Of a stretch of DNA of 32,931 bases, positions 1-8,016 are shown in pieces. The notes beneath the pieces were generated by a model. That model worked only from the letters and a program-made list of their open reading frames with translations. It had not been told where the DNA came from and searched no databases. Location of the stretch: positions 1-32,931 of the forward strand of contig JASBSE010000418.1 of assembly GCA_030149115.1 (NCBI GenBank), in the 5' to 3' direction. Positions within the stretch are counted from its first letter, which is position 1, and each line of letters opens with the position of its first letter. The stretch comes from Winogradskyella sp. (GTDB taxonomy: Bacteria; Bacteroidota; Bacteroidia; Flavobacteriales; Flavobacteriaceae). Position numbers and translations under genes: made by a program.

Positions 1-26
1 GCGAGTATGATGTAGCAGTTTAAAAA

Positions 27-341
27 ATGAGAACTAATCTAAATACTAATTATCATAAAGGTCGTTTTCGTTGTGGAGAATGGGCAAAACATTTACGTCC
101 TTTTTCAAAGCGAATTGGTAATAAAAGATTTAGAAAAAGTACTTTAGAGACCATCGAAGATGAGTTGAGAAACGAATTTGTTACATGGCCTAAAAAAAGA
201 GGAATCAAAAAAAACATTAAGGTTAAAATAACTACTGATTCGAATGGAAACACTTATAGTCGTATTGAAAAATATGGTAGTTTAAGAGATCTGAAAAACT
301 CAATAAATAGGCCTTGTGTAATTAGATATAAGATACTCTAA
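27..341 (+). CDS. Small basic protein of unknown function
   Basis: I do not recognise this 104-residue protein. It is strongly basic, with many Lys and Arg residues spread along its length and runs such as WPKKRGIKKNIKVKI near residues 54-68. There is no signal peptide and no membrane segment, so it should be cytoplasmic. The ATG at 27 is the first start in this frame. The next gene begins 14 bp after its stop, so it is probably co-transcribed with the GT9 glycosyltransferase. The charge would suit nucleic-acid or anionic-lipid binding, but that is speculation. The coding call rests on the open frame, the codon pattern similar to its neighbours and the tight spacing. Confidence 0.7.
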   Translation: MRTNLNTNYHKGRFRCGEWAKHLRPFSKRIGNKRFRKSTLETIEDELRNEFVTWPKKRGIKKNIKVKITTDSNGNTYSRIEKYGSLRDLKNSINRPCVIRYKIL

Positions 342-355
342 GAATTAATTTAAGA

Positions 356-1420
356 TTGAAAATTTTAATCATACAACAAAAAATGATTGGTGATGTTTTG
401 GCTTCAAGCATATTGTTTGAAGCCATTAAGCATCAATATCCTGATGCAGAATTACATTACCTCATTAATACGCATACCTTCCCTGTTGTAGATCAAAATC
501 CTTATATAGATAAGATTCATTTTTTTACACCAGAACATGAAAAAAGCAAATTGAAGCTTATAAAATTTGCCAAACAGCTTAGAAAAGAGAATTACGATGT
601 TATCATTGATGTTTACTCTAAATTATCGAGTAATCTTATCACCTTACTTTCTAAAGCAAAGATTAAAATTTCTAAGTATAAACCTTATACATCTTTTATT
701 TATAATCATACCTATAAAGATGCCAATAAAGTTATCTCAAAAGCTGGATTAGCTATAGAAAACCGGTTACAGTTGCTTATACCATTAGGTATTGATATTA
801 GCAATATTGTTAGACCAAAAATTTATTTAACAGAAGAGGAAAAATCTAAAATTAAAGTTTTTTTAGAATCAAATCGCATAGATACCAGCAAACCACTATA
901 CATGATTGGTGTTTTGGGTAGCGGACCTAATAAAACCTATCCGTTTGACTATATGGCTTCAGTGATTGATACGATTGTAAAAACACAGCCCAAAAGTCAG
1001 ATTTTATTTAATTATATACCAAACCAAGAAGCTGATGCCAAAGCCATTTTAGATTTGTGTAAATCTGAAACTCAAAACAATATTCATTTTAACGTTTTTG
1101 GTAAAAGTTTGAGAGATTTTTTAGCTATTACGCAACATTGCGATGCACTAATAGGAAATGAAGGCGGAGCTATAAACATGGCGAAAGCTTTAAGTATACC
1201 TACATTTACTATTTTTTCACCTTGGATAAAAAAAGAAGCTTGGAATATGTTCGATGATGGCAAAAAACACCTTTCTGTTCATCTAAAGGATTATGACAAA
1301 CAACCGTATTTAGATATAAACCATCCAAAGGAGTTAAAATCTAAAGCTTCAGAATTGTATTTAAAATTTAAACCTTCTTATTTTGAAGAAGACTTGGTTA
1401 AATTTTTAGAAAGGTTATAG
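356..1420 (+). CDS. Glycosyltransferase family 9, heptosyltransferase-like
   Basis: This is a 354-residue GT9 enzyme of the ADP-heptose:LPS heptosyltransferase type. Family members transfer heptose or a related sugar from a nucleotide donor to the growing LPS core on the cytoplasmic face of the inner membrane. The N-terminus MKILIIQQKMIGDVLASS matches the usual GT9 opening, with the conserved Gly-Asp at residues 12-13. A second Rossmann half begins near residue 183 (GVLGSGPNKTYP), and the donor-site segment GNEGGAINMAKAL lies near residue 266. The start is TTG. It is chosen because the first beta strand begins directly after it and the next ATG would delete that strand. The gene ends 2 bp from the stop of the convergent GT2 gene. 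The exact sugar cannot be told from sequence. Confidence 0.92.
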   Translation: MKILIIQQKMIGDVLASSILFEAIKHQYPDAELHYLINTHTFPVVDQNPYIDKIHFFTPEHEKSKLKLIKFAKQLRKENYDVIIDVYSKLSSNLITLLSKAKIKISKYKPYTSFIYNHTYKDANKVISKAGLAIENRLQLLIPLGIDISNIVRPKIYLTEEEKSKIKVFLESNRIDTSKPLYMIGVLGSGPNKTYPFDYMASVIDTIVKTQPKSQILFNYIPNQEADAKAILDLCKSETQNNIHFNVFGKSLRDFLAITQHCDALIGNEGGAINMAKALSIPTFTIFSPWIKKEAWNMFDDGKKHLSVHLKDYDKQPYLDINHPKELKSKASELYLKFKPSYFEEDLVKFLERL

Positions 1421-1422
1421 GC

Positions 1423-2244
1423 TTAATCTTTCTTAATACCGTATTCAGTCCACTTCAAATTTTCTTTTTTCACTTTAGCTCTAATCGCTAAATTTCTATC
1501 TAAAGATTCTTGTGTTTTATAACCACGTGCATGATCGAGATGCAGACAAATAGCTTTGTAACGTATTTGTTTTGTTTTAATGCCATTGTTTACCAAACGC
1601 TCACCCAACTCTCTATCTGGTCCACCATATTGCATACGCTCGTCATATCCATTTATCGCAATTAAATCAGATTTCCAAGCAGAGGAATTACAATTATTAA
1701 ATGTAGCACCTGTTGGAGTTACTACATCTAAGAAGTTAGCCAGACCATTTTTTGCAGAAAGCTTTAGCTTGTTTTTTCCGCTAAGTTCCCCTTGGTCTTT
1801 TAGCCATTTCACTTCAAAACAACGTTTAGACCTTATATCATCTTCGGCAATAGTTTCACTAATATCCATTGGCAGTTTACAGTATCCACCAGATAAAAAA
1901 TAACCTTTTTCGGCATGTTTTGCATGGGTTTCCACAAAATCTTCACGTGGAATACAATCTCCATCCGTAAATAAGATATAATCGTTTTTTGCCATGACAA
2001 TAGCTTCATTCAAAATCTTTTGGCGTCTGTAGCCTTTGTCTTCATGCCAAGCGTGCGTAATTTCTACAGGGTAATTTTCTTTAAACCTATCTATTAAATT
2101 TTTGGTTTCTACAGTAGACCCATCATCAGCAATAATAATATCAAAATCTTTATAGGTTTGTACACTGTAACCGTACAATACTTTTTCTAACCAATCGATT
2201 TTATTATAAGTAGCAATAATGACTGTAATTTTTGGTAACGCCAT
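1423..2244 (-). CDS. GT2 family glycosyltransferase with galactosyltransferase-like C-terminus
   Basis: This 273-residue GT-A fold glycosyltransferase has ITVIIATYN at the N-terminus, the nucleotide-binding ADDGS at 39-43 and the metal-binding DGD at 94-96 (TDGDC). Its C-terminal block NGYDERMQYGGPDRELGERL (198-217) resembles the Glyco_transf_7C region of two-domain polymerases such as KfoC, where an acidic residue (here D210 or E212) is the likely catalytic base. There is no membrane segment. It starts 5 bp after the stop of an upstream paralogue on the same strand, so the two are almost certainly co-transcribed. Both should add sugars to LPS or a surface glycan. Donor and acceptor are unknown. 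Confidence 0.92.
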   Translation of the reverse strand: MALPKITVIIATYNKIDWLEKVLYGYSVQTYKDFDIIIADDGSTVETKNLIDRFKENYPVEITHAWHEDKGYRRQKILNEAIVMAKNDYILFTDGDCIPREDFVETHAKHAEKGYFLSGGYCKLPMDISETIAEDDIRSKRCFEVKWLKDQGELSGKNKLKLSAKNGLANFLDVVTPTGATFNNCNSSAWKSDLIAINGYDERMQYGGPDRELGERLVNNGIKTKQIRYKAICLHLDHARGYKTQESLDRNLAIRAKVKKENLKWTEYGIKKD

Positions 2245-2249
2245 GGATT

Positions 2250-3071
2250 TTATCTCTTAATACCAAATTTGGTATATGTTGATTTATTTCTTTTTGTCTC
2301 CTTACGAATTTTCAGATTTAAAGTCTCTGCATCTTCATTTTTATAAGGTCTTTCGTGATACAAATGTACACAAATAGTACTATATCTTACTTGCTTGAAT
2401 CTTACACCATTATTCATCATTCGCTCACCTACTTCCCTATCTTCACCACCATATTTCATACGTTCGTCAAAACCATTTACGGCCAAAATATCGCTTTTAA
2501 AACACGACACATTCATACCATCAAAAGTAGCTTTTGTTGGAGTTAACGTATTTAAAAGATTTGCCTTGACTTTAGAATTAGTTAACTTATTTAACTTAAA
2601 AGTCTTGGGCTGACCTTTGACTAAAAGCCATTGTTTATCAAAACATTTTTGGCTATCTACTGTCTCTTTGGTTATGCTTTGAGATATTTTTTCAGACAGC
2701 TTAAAATATCCTCCAGAAAGTGCATAATTAGTTTGCTTTAACTTTAAATGAGTTGCTACAAAATCCGCTCTTGCAATACAATCTCCATCTGTAAATATGA
2801 GATATTCTGAATTTGAAGCGCTAATAGCTTTGTTAAGAATTTTTGTTTTCTGAAAGCCTTCATCCTCTTGCCATATATGAATAACATCTATGCTTGACTT
2901 CTTAGAAAATTCATCAACCACAGCCTTTGTTCTCTCATCAGAACCATCATCCGCTATAATCAACTCAAAATTAGATTCGGTTTGAAGATCATAACTATGT
3001 AAAACCAGCTCTAACCATTTTGGTTGATTGTATGTACTAATAATAACCGAAGCTTTAAGTTGTGATTGCAT
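2250..3071 (-). CDS. GT2 family glycosyltransferase, paralogue of the downstream gene
   Basis: This 273-residue GT2 enzyme has the same layout as its neighbour: ASVIISTYN opening, ADDGSDE, TDGDC and a C-terminal NGFDERMKYGGEDREVGERM block with the presumed catalytic acid. The two proteins can be aligned from end to end and probably arose by tandem duplication. They diverge most between residues 125 and 185, where acceptor recognition often lies. I start it at the ATG at 3071. A GTG two codons upstream (3077) is also in frame, but a -7-like TATTTTTG box ends exactly there, so transcription would begin at or near the ATG. It is divergent from the WaaE-like gene at 3113, with only about 40 bp between them. 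Confidence 0.9.
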   Translation of the reverse strand: MQSQLKASVIISTYNQPKWLELVLHSYDLQTESNFELIIADDGSDERTKAVVDEFSKKSSIDVIHIWQEDEGFQKTKILNKAISASNSEYLIFTDGDCIARADFVATHLKLKQTNYALSGGYFKLSEKISQSITKETVDSQKCFDKQWLLVKGQPKTFKLNKLTNSKVKANLLNTLTPTKATFDGMNVSCFKSDILAVNGFDERMKYGGEDREVGERMMNNGVRFKQVRYSTICVHLYHERPYKNEDAETLNLKIRKETKRNKSTYTKFGIKR

Positions 3072-3076
3072 AAGCA

Positions 3077-3084
3077 CAAAAATA
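3077..3084 (-). promoter_or_regulatory. Candidate -7 promoter element before the GT2 pair
   Basis: On the minus strand this reads TATTTTTG, an exact match to the Bacteroidota -7 consensus TAnnTTTG. A TTG that could serve as the -33 element lies 23 nt upstream (3108-3110). The box ends 5 nt before the ATG at 3071, so the transcript may be leaderless. The match to the consensus is seen; promoter function is inferred. Confidence 0.5.
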
Positions 3085-3112
3085 CTATTTTTACAACAGT
3101 GAAATTACAAGT

Positions 3113-3871
3113 ATGCTAAAACTATCTGGTGTTATCATTACCTTTAATGAAGAGCGAAATATCGAACGATGTTTACAGTCTTTAGTTAATGTTGTTGATG
3201 AAATTGTGGTTGTAGACTCTTATTCTACAGATAACACCAAAAGAATTTGCCAAAAATTTAGTGTAAAGTTTATTGAGCAAAAATTTCTTGGATACACCGA
3301 ACAGAAAAACTTTGCTTTAGAGCAAACTACACACAAGCATATTGTTTCTCTTGATGGTGATGAGGCGCTTTCTAATGAACTTCAAAAATCTATAATTAAG
3401 CTAAAAAATAATTGGGGTTTTGATGGGTATTATGTTAACCGTTATAATAATTTTTGCGGACAATGGATAAAGCATAGCGATTGGTACCCTAATAAAAAAT
3501 TACGCGTTTTTGATAAAAGCAAAACAAAATGGACAGGTCATAAAATTCACGAAACAATTAAATTGAATAACCCAAATGCTGAAGTTGGTTATTTAAAAGG
3601 TGATATTCTTCATTACACTTACCAAAGTTATGAGGAAATGGATAAAAAAACCGAATATTTTTCTTCCATTGCAGCTCAAGCTTATTATGAAGAAAATAAA
3701 AAAGCAACATTATGGAAACTCATTTGGAATCCGTTATGGGCTTTCTTTAAATCTTACATTCTAAGATTAGGGTTTTTAGATGGTAAAAATGGTTTTAGAA
3801 TTTGTTACCAAACATGGAAAATTACTTATTTGAAGTATAAAAAATTAAGAGCACTAAAAATGAATTCCTGA
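3113..3871 (+). CDS. GT2 glycosyltransferase of the WaaE/KdtX type (LPS core)
   Basis: This 252-residue protein resembles the lipopolysaccharide core beta-1,4-glucosyltransferase family (WaaE/KdtX). It opens with LSGVIITFNEERNIERCL, has VVDSYSTDNT at 34-42 for nucleotide binding and SLDGDEALS at 79-87 as the DxD region. Near the C-terminus, aromatic and hydrophobic residues (NPLWAFFKSYILRLGFLDG) form a membrane-associating segment typical of this family. These enzymes act at the cytoplasmic face of the inner membrane on the inner core. The stop lies 1 bp from the stop of the convergent kinase-like gene. Sugar specificity is not visible, and the family match comes from motif recognition only. 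Confidence 0.9.
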   Translation: MLKLSGVIITFNEERNIERCLQSLVNVVDEIVVVDSYSTDNTKRICQKFSVKFIEQKFLGYTEQKNFALEQTTHKHIVSLDGDEALSNELQKSIIKLKNNWGFDGYYVNRYNNFCGQWIKHSDWYPNKKLRVFDKSKTKWTGHKIHETIKLNNPNAEVGYLKGDILHYTYQSYEEMDKKTEYFSSIAAQAYYEENKKATLWKLIWNPLWAFFKSYILRLGFLDGKNGFRICYQTWKITYLKYKKLRALKMNS

Positions 3872-3872
3872 T

Positions 3873-4631
3873 TTATTTTTTCCAAAATTTAAGTTTCTTT
3901 TTCAACCGTTTTTTTCTGTAATACTTTTCTTGAAAAGCCTGTGTAGAACTCCACATGAGATTAAACACTTTCTCATATGGCTCATTACAACATTTAGAGT
4001 ATTCATCACTCATAACCTTTACCATAGACTCATGTGTAGTTAATTTCGCAAAGTTTTTAATTCTAGTCTCAAAATCCATAGGTTTAAACTTCATTCTATT
4101 CAAGTCTACGAGGTAAAAATGGTACGAATCTTCACTTTTTTTAATTAAGGTATTACCTGGTGAATGATCTAAAAAATTAACATTCTTCTCATGTAAATCA
4201 TATGTAAACCTTGTAAAAGCTCTCAAAATGTTTTCATGATTTGGGTAATTCAGGTCCTTGGTTAGTTCTCTATAGGTTATATCGCATTCTAATTGCTCAC
4301 TTATATAGTAGCTCTGTTTAAATAATAGAGGAGTCTTAAACTCATAATAGGCAATTGGCTGTGGTGTGCCAATTTCAAGTTTTAAAAGTTCATTTGCATA
4401 CTCAAAAGAACGCTGTGCTTTACTTTTTCTAAAGAACCTATAAGCTATTTGATTAATAATATTAGGAATTTTGAACGACTTTACATTTAGTATTTTGTCC
4501 TTTATTTTAAACAGCTTTAAAGAATTTCTATCTTGATTTCCAAACGGAGTTCCTGTAGTCTCAAAATTTATAATACCACTATCTAACTGTGCTGTAATTG
4601 TTGTGAATTTTTCTTCTATCACTCTATTCAT
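3873..4631 (-). CDS. Lipopolysaccharide kinase-like protein (InaA/WaaP/KdkA superfamily)
   Basis: This 252-residue protein has a protein-kinase-like pattern as found in Kdo/heptose kinases: a possible alphaC Glu near residue 77, a hinge-like stretch YYISEQLECDITYREL at 108-123, a catalytic-loop pattern FLDHSPGNTLI with D155 and N160, and a DFG-like metal site VDLNRM with D176. The C-terminus is very basic (KKRLKKKLKFWKK), which would favour contact with acidic lipid or membrane. Family members phosphorylate inner-core sugars to stiffen the outer membrane through divalent cations. Its place among core glycosyltransferases supports that role here. The Gly-rich loop of protein kinases is not obvious. 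Phosphotransfer to LPS is inferred from family and neighbours. Confidence 0.85.
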   Translation of the reverse strand: MNRVIEEKFTTITAQLDSGIINFETTGTPFGNQDRNSLKLFKIKDKILNVKSFKIPNIINQIAYRFFRKSKAQRSFEYANELLKLEIGTPQPIAYYEFKTPLLFKQSYYISEQLECDITYRELTKDLNYPNHENILRAFTRFTYDLHEKNVNFLDHSPGNTLIKKSEDSYHFYLVDLNRMKFKPMDFETRIKNFAKLTTHESMVKVMSDEYSKCCNEPYEKVFNLMWSSTQAFQEKYYRKKRLKKKLKFWKK

Positions 4632-4635
4632 AGTA

Positions 4636-4643
4636 CAAAATTA
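4636..4643 (-). promoter_or_regulatory. Candidate -7 element at the start of the LPS-kinase-like gene
   Basis: The minus strand reads TAATTTTG, an exact TAnnTTTG match, followed by TACT and then the ATG at 4631. The spacing (4 nt) puts the expected transcription start on or beside the initiation codon. No TTG was found 17-23 nt upstream, so the -33 element is weak or absent. A second TAnnTTTG match (TAGATTTG, 4687-4694, minus) lies farther upstream and could be the real promoter instead. Confidence 0.4.
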
Positions 4644-4719
4644 CAATTAGTTTATAACTTTTACTTTAATTTAGCCAATATTGAAACAAATCTATAACGA
4701 CTTTTGAGACCATATAAAA

Positions 4720-5616
4720 ATGAAAAACATTTTATCTTCATTAAAGAGAAAACATATTAAAAGCAGAACGCTCAAAACTATTTTAAATAACGAACAAAAA
4801 AATAATTCTGTTGTTAATCTTCATAGAATAGATAAAAATAATGTTGGTGATTTTTATTGTGCACCACACCTCTATTTTGATGTTTTAAAAGATAAAGCCT
4901 TAGACATATTTGATTATAAAGTTGATGATAGAAATGTGACCAATAATTTCATTGAAAAAATCTCAAATAATAGTCTAATTATTGGTGGTGGTGGATTATT
5001 GAATCGTTCTGGCTTTTCTAAACAAATGGAGCTTTTTGAAAAACTAACAGAAAAAAATAAGAAAATTGTACTTTGGGGTTTGGGTCATAACCGTAAAGAT
5101 CATTTCACATTCAATAAAAAAGTAGACTACAATATAGATATATCAAAATTTGGATTGGTTGGTACAAGAGATTATAGTATGCCTGGAGAATATGTTCCTT
5201 GCGTAAGTTGTATGCATAGCATTTTTGATAATGACTATTCTAGCGTTCAAGAAACTGGTATAATCTTCCACAAAGACACTCTGAAAAAAAACAACCTATT
5301 AAAACGGCTAGAAAACTATCCTACGAGCTCTAACACAACTAATCTTGAAGAAATGGTTGGTTTTATTGGTAAATCCGAAACTATTGTAACAGATAGCTAT
5401 CATGCGATGTATTGGTCCTTACTTTTAAACAAAAAAGTAATTGCAATACCCAACTCTTCAAAATTCTACGATTTTAAATACAAACCCGTTTTTTCTTCTT
5501 TCGACAATTTTGAAGACGATATTAAGAAAGGGCAGAGTTATTCGGGAATTTTAGAAGAATGTCGTGAGATTAATCATAAATTTGCCGACAAAGCATTCAA
5601 CTATCTTAACTTATAA
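4720..5616 (+). CDS. Polysaccharide pyruvyl transferase family protein
   Basis: This 298-residue protein matches the polysaccharide pyruvyl transferase family (Pfam PS_pyruv_trans, GT-B-like fold), which moves pyruvate from phosphoenolpyruvate onto a sugar to form a ketal. Visible signatures are NVGDFY at 41-46, a Gly-rich SLIIGGGGLLNRSGF at 85-99, VLWGLGHN at 117-124 and the C-terminal ETIVTDSYHAMYWSLLLNKK at 220-239, in which S226/H228 and nearby residues are the usual active-site cluster. There is no signal peptide; it is cytoplasmic. The next gene follows after 5 bp, so both probably modify the same glycan. Some members of this family have other roles, so the reaction is inferred. Confidence 0.9.
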   Translation: MKNILSSLKRKHIKSRTLKTILNNEQKNNSVVNLHRIDKNNVGDFYCAPHLYFDVLKDKALDIFDYKVDDRNVTNNFIEKISNNSLIIGGGGLLNRSGFSKQMELFEKLTEKNKKIVLWGLGHNRKDHFTFNKKVDYNIDISKFGLVGTRDYSMPGEYVPCVSCMHSIFDNDYSSVQETGIIFHKDTLKKNNLLKRLENYPTSSNTTNLEEMVGFIGKSETIVTDSYHAMYWSLLLNKKVIAIPNSSKFYDFKYKPVFSSFDNFEDDIKKGQSYSGILEECREINHKFADKAFNYLNL

Positions 5617-5621
5617 TAAGG

Positions 5622-6470
5622 ATGGAGTATAACCATTTTTTAATTACTCGTTTTAATCTTAGAAATCCTAAATGGGTTTCTGATAAAAAAAACACACCTG
5701 TTTTAACAGATCAATGGCACGAAAACAGATTTAAACTATTTAATGATTTTTGTTTTGAAAGTGTTAAAGCCCAAACCAATCAAAATTTCCAATGGCTTGT
5801 TTTTTTTGATACTACTACACCTCAAAAGTTTAGAGATATTATAGATACTTTTAAATCTAAAATGGAGAATTTTGTTCCTATCTACATAGATGGAATGGAT
5901 TTATTTTTGCCTTCAATTAAAGAATATATCTCTAACTACGATAGTGAATACATTATAACAAGTCGTATAGATAATGATGATTGTATTAGCAAATTTTATA
6001 TAAATGAAGTACAAAAAAGATTTAATCGTCAAAACTTCATGGCTGTAGATTTCATAGATGGTTATTCTTTACAGATAAAACCAGATGTAAAGATTGGTAA
6101 GCGAATAGACCAATACTCACCTTTTATTAGTCTCATTGAAAAAAATGATAGCCCAAAAACAGTATGGAGTGCAAGCCACTCACATTGGAAACGCGAAAAA
6201 AACGTTCTTTTTGTTAGAAATGTAAGTGTCTGGACTGCTGTTTCTCATTTAGAAAATAAAGTTAATGGATTTGGCGGCTACGGAAAAGTAAATATTGACG
6301 ATTACTTAGATACTTTTAAAATCACTCAAAATCAACAAGATTATATTAAAGAAAATATAACACCTGGGAATGTTTGGGAATCTAACAATCTAAAAATGAG
6401 GCTAAAATCTCTTTTTAATTACCATTACAAAAATCTTAAAAAATCCATAGGTGTATATAAGTTTAAATAA
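5622..6470 (+). CDS. Putative rhamnosyltransferase-family glycosyltransferase
   Basis: This 282-residue protein resembles the Rhamno_transf family (putative rhamnosyl transferase, Pfam PF11316). Seen are the opening NHFLITRFNLR, QWLVFFDTTTP at 57-67 where a GT-A nucleotide site is expected, and TSRIDNDDCI at 113-122 with the DxDD metal motif. A purine-rich AAGG lies just before the ATG, one of the few recognisable ribosome sites in the window. It follows the pyruvyl transferase by 5 bp and is likely co-transcribed. The assigned sugar is only the family label; many members act on other sugars. A 112-bp gap with a palindrome and a promoter-like box follows. Confidence 0.85.
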   Translation: MEYNHFLITRFNLRNPKWVSDKKNTPVLTDQWHENRFKLFNDFCFESVKAQTNQNFQWLVFFDTTTPQKFRDIIDTFKSKMENFVPIYIDGMDLFLPSIKEYISNYDSEYIITSRIDNDDCISKFYINEVQKRFNRQNFMAVDFIDGYSLQIKPDVKIGKRIDQYSPFISLIEKNDSPKTVWSASHSHWKREKNVLFVRNVSVWTAVSHLENKVNGFGGYGKVNIDDYLDTFKITQNQQDYIKENITPGNVWESNNLKMRLKSLFNYHYKNLKKSIGVYKFK

Positions 6471-6527
6471 ATCACATTAAAATAGTTATAACACCTGTTT
6501 TAATTTTATTTAGATTGTACCACATCA

Positions 6528-6547
6528 ACTTATAAATATTTATAAGT
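6528..6547. promoter_or_regulatory. Perfect 20-bp palindrome, operator candidate before the CCA-adding enzyme gene
   Basis: The left half ACTTATAAAT and the right half ATTTATAAGT are exact reverse complements with no spacer. The palindrome ends 2 bp before the -7 box TATCTTTG and so covers the place where the -33 region and spacer of that promoter would be. A dimeric repressor binding here would block the promoter. It is AT-rich, lacks a following T run, and has no loop, so it is unlikely to be a terminator. Confidence 0.45.
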
Positions 6548-6549
6548 CG

Positions 6550-6557
6550 TATCTTTG
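6550..6557 (+). promoter_or_regulatory. Candidate -7 promoter element TATCTTTG for the CCA-adding enzyme gene
   Basis: This is an exact TAnnTTTG match, continued as TATCTTTGCA, 25 nt upstream of the ATG at 6583. No TTG is found at the usual 17-23 nt spacing; that region is occupied by the palindrome at 6528-6547. The same eight bases occur before two adhesin genes at 25714 and 30657. Confidence 0.55.
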
Positions 6558-6582
6558 CAAAACCATTTTTATTGGGTGAAGT

Positions 6583-7998
6583 ATGACTTACAAAACAGCT
6601 CTAAAACACGATATTTTTGAAACTATTTCGCAATCTGCAGACGAACTGCAGCTAGATTGTTATGTCATAGGAGGTTTTGTACGTGATTATCTCCTTGAGC
6701 GTGGCGATGCAAAGGACATAGATGTGGTTGCTATTGGTAGTGGTATAGACCTTGCTCAACAAGTTTCCAAAAACCTACCGACCAATCCTAAAGTACAGGT
6801 TTTTAAAACTTATGGCACAGCAATGTTGCGCTACAATGATATTGAAGTAGAATTTGTTGGTGCTCGTAAAGAAAGTTATAATGAAGATAGTAGAAACCCA
6901 GTTGTTGAAAATGGCACCTTACAAGATGATCAAAACCGAAGAGACTTTACTATAAATGCTCTTGCATTAAGTCTTAACACATCTAATTTTGGTGAACTAT
7001 TAGACCCATTCAATGGTATTGAAGATTTAGACAGAGGTATAATTAGAACACCTCTAGACCCAAATATTACTTACAGTGATGATCCGTTACGAATGATGCG
7101 CGCAATTCGATTTGCAACACAATTAAATTTTAAAATTGAAGAAAATTCGTTGAGAGCTATAACAGCTAATAAGGATAGAATAAAAATCATTACTAAAGAA
7201 CGTATTGTAACTGAGCTAAATAAAATACTAGGAAGTGATAAGCCTTCAATAGGATTTAAACTTCTGGAAAAAACAGGCCTCTTAGATTACATTCTTCCAG
7301 AACTTACTGCGCTTAAAGGTATTGATGAAGTCGAAGGCCAACGTCACAAAGATAATTTTTACCACACCTTAGAAGTTGTAGATAACATTTGTGAAACTAC
7401 TGACAACCTTTGGTTGCGCTGGGCTGCACTTTTACACGATATTGGAAAAGCTCCTACCAAAAAATTCCACAAAAAAATTGGATGGACGTTTCATGCCCAT
7501 GAGTTTGTAGGTTCTAAAATGGTTTACAAATTATTCAAACGACTTAAAATGCCTTTGAATGACAAAATGAAATTTGTTCAAAAAATGGTATTCATGAGTT
7601 CTCGTCCAATTGTTTTAGCTAGTGAGGTTACAGATTCTGCAGTTAGACGTTTAGTCTTTGATGCAGGGGAACATGTTGATGACTTAATGACACTTTGCGA
7701 AGCTGACATTACAACAAAAAATCCTAAAAAGTTCAAGAAGTATCATAACAACTTTAAACTTGTAAGAGATAAAATTGTGGAGGTTGAAGAACGTGATCGT
7801 GTACGTAATTTTCAACCACCAGTTTCTGGTGAAGAAATAATGAAAGCTTTTAATCTTAAGCCATCAAAGGAAATCGGAATTATAAAAGAAGCTATAAAAG
7901 AAGCCATTTTAGAAGGTGAAATACCAAATGAACATGAAGCTGCATTTGAATTAATGCTAAAAAAAGGAAAAAACTTAGGGCTAACTATTGAAAACTAA
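6583..7998 (+). CDS. CCA tRNA nucleotidyltransferase / poly(A) polymerase family with HD domain
   Basis: This 471-residue class II nucleotidyltransferase adds or repairs the CCA end of tRNAs in the cytoplasm. The head domain begins with [20 protein letters not shown], giving the Gly-Gly (30-31), R34-D35 and the metal-binding D45-x-D47 pair. A second signature, [11 protein letters not shown], falls near residue 119. The neck includes [18 protein letters not shown] near 167-184. An HD phosphohydrolase domain follows, with H257 in HTLEVV and HDIGK near 286. Family members with HD domains can also hydrolyse 2',3'-cyclic phosphates. The length is normal. The heme A synthase gene starts 18 bp downstream and may be co-transcribed. 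Confidence 0.95.
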   Translation: MTYKTALKHDIFETISQSADELQLDCYVIGGFVRDYLLERGDAKDIDVVAIGSGIDLAQQVSKNLPTNPKVQVFKTYGTAMLRYNDIEVEFVGARKESYNEDSRNPVVENGTLQDDQNRRDFTINALALSLNTSNFGELLDPFNGIEDLDRGIIRTPLDPNITYSDDPLRMMRAIRFATQLNFKIEENSLRAITANKDRIKIITKERIVTELNKILGSDKPSIGFKLLEKTGLLDYILPELTALKGIDEVEGQRHKDNFYHTLEVVDNICETTDNLWLRWAALLHDIGKAPTKKFHKKIGWTFHAHEFVGSKMVYKLFKRLKMPLNDKMKFVQKMVFMSSRPIVLASEVTDSAVRRLVFDAGEHVDDLMTLCEADITTKNPKKFKKYHNNFKLVRDKIVEVEERDRVRNFQPPVSGEEIMKAFNLKPSKEIGIIKEAIKEAILEGEIPNEHEAAFELMLKKGKNLGLTIEN

Positions 7999-8016
7999 AA
8001 AATAAAGAATTGGTAA

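Noticed and set aside
1-26. Possible 3' end of an upstream gene (EYDVAV followed by TAA at 21-23).
   Set aside because: Only six codons are visible, and another frame also ends nearby (TAG at 13-15), so the reading frame cannot be decided.
3072-3077. GTG start for the second GT2 gene.
   Set aside because: The ATG at 3071 fits the family better, and the GTG overlaps the -7-like box.
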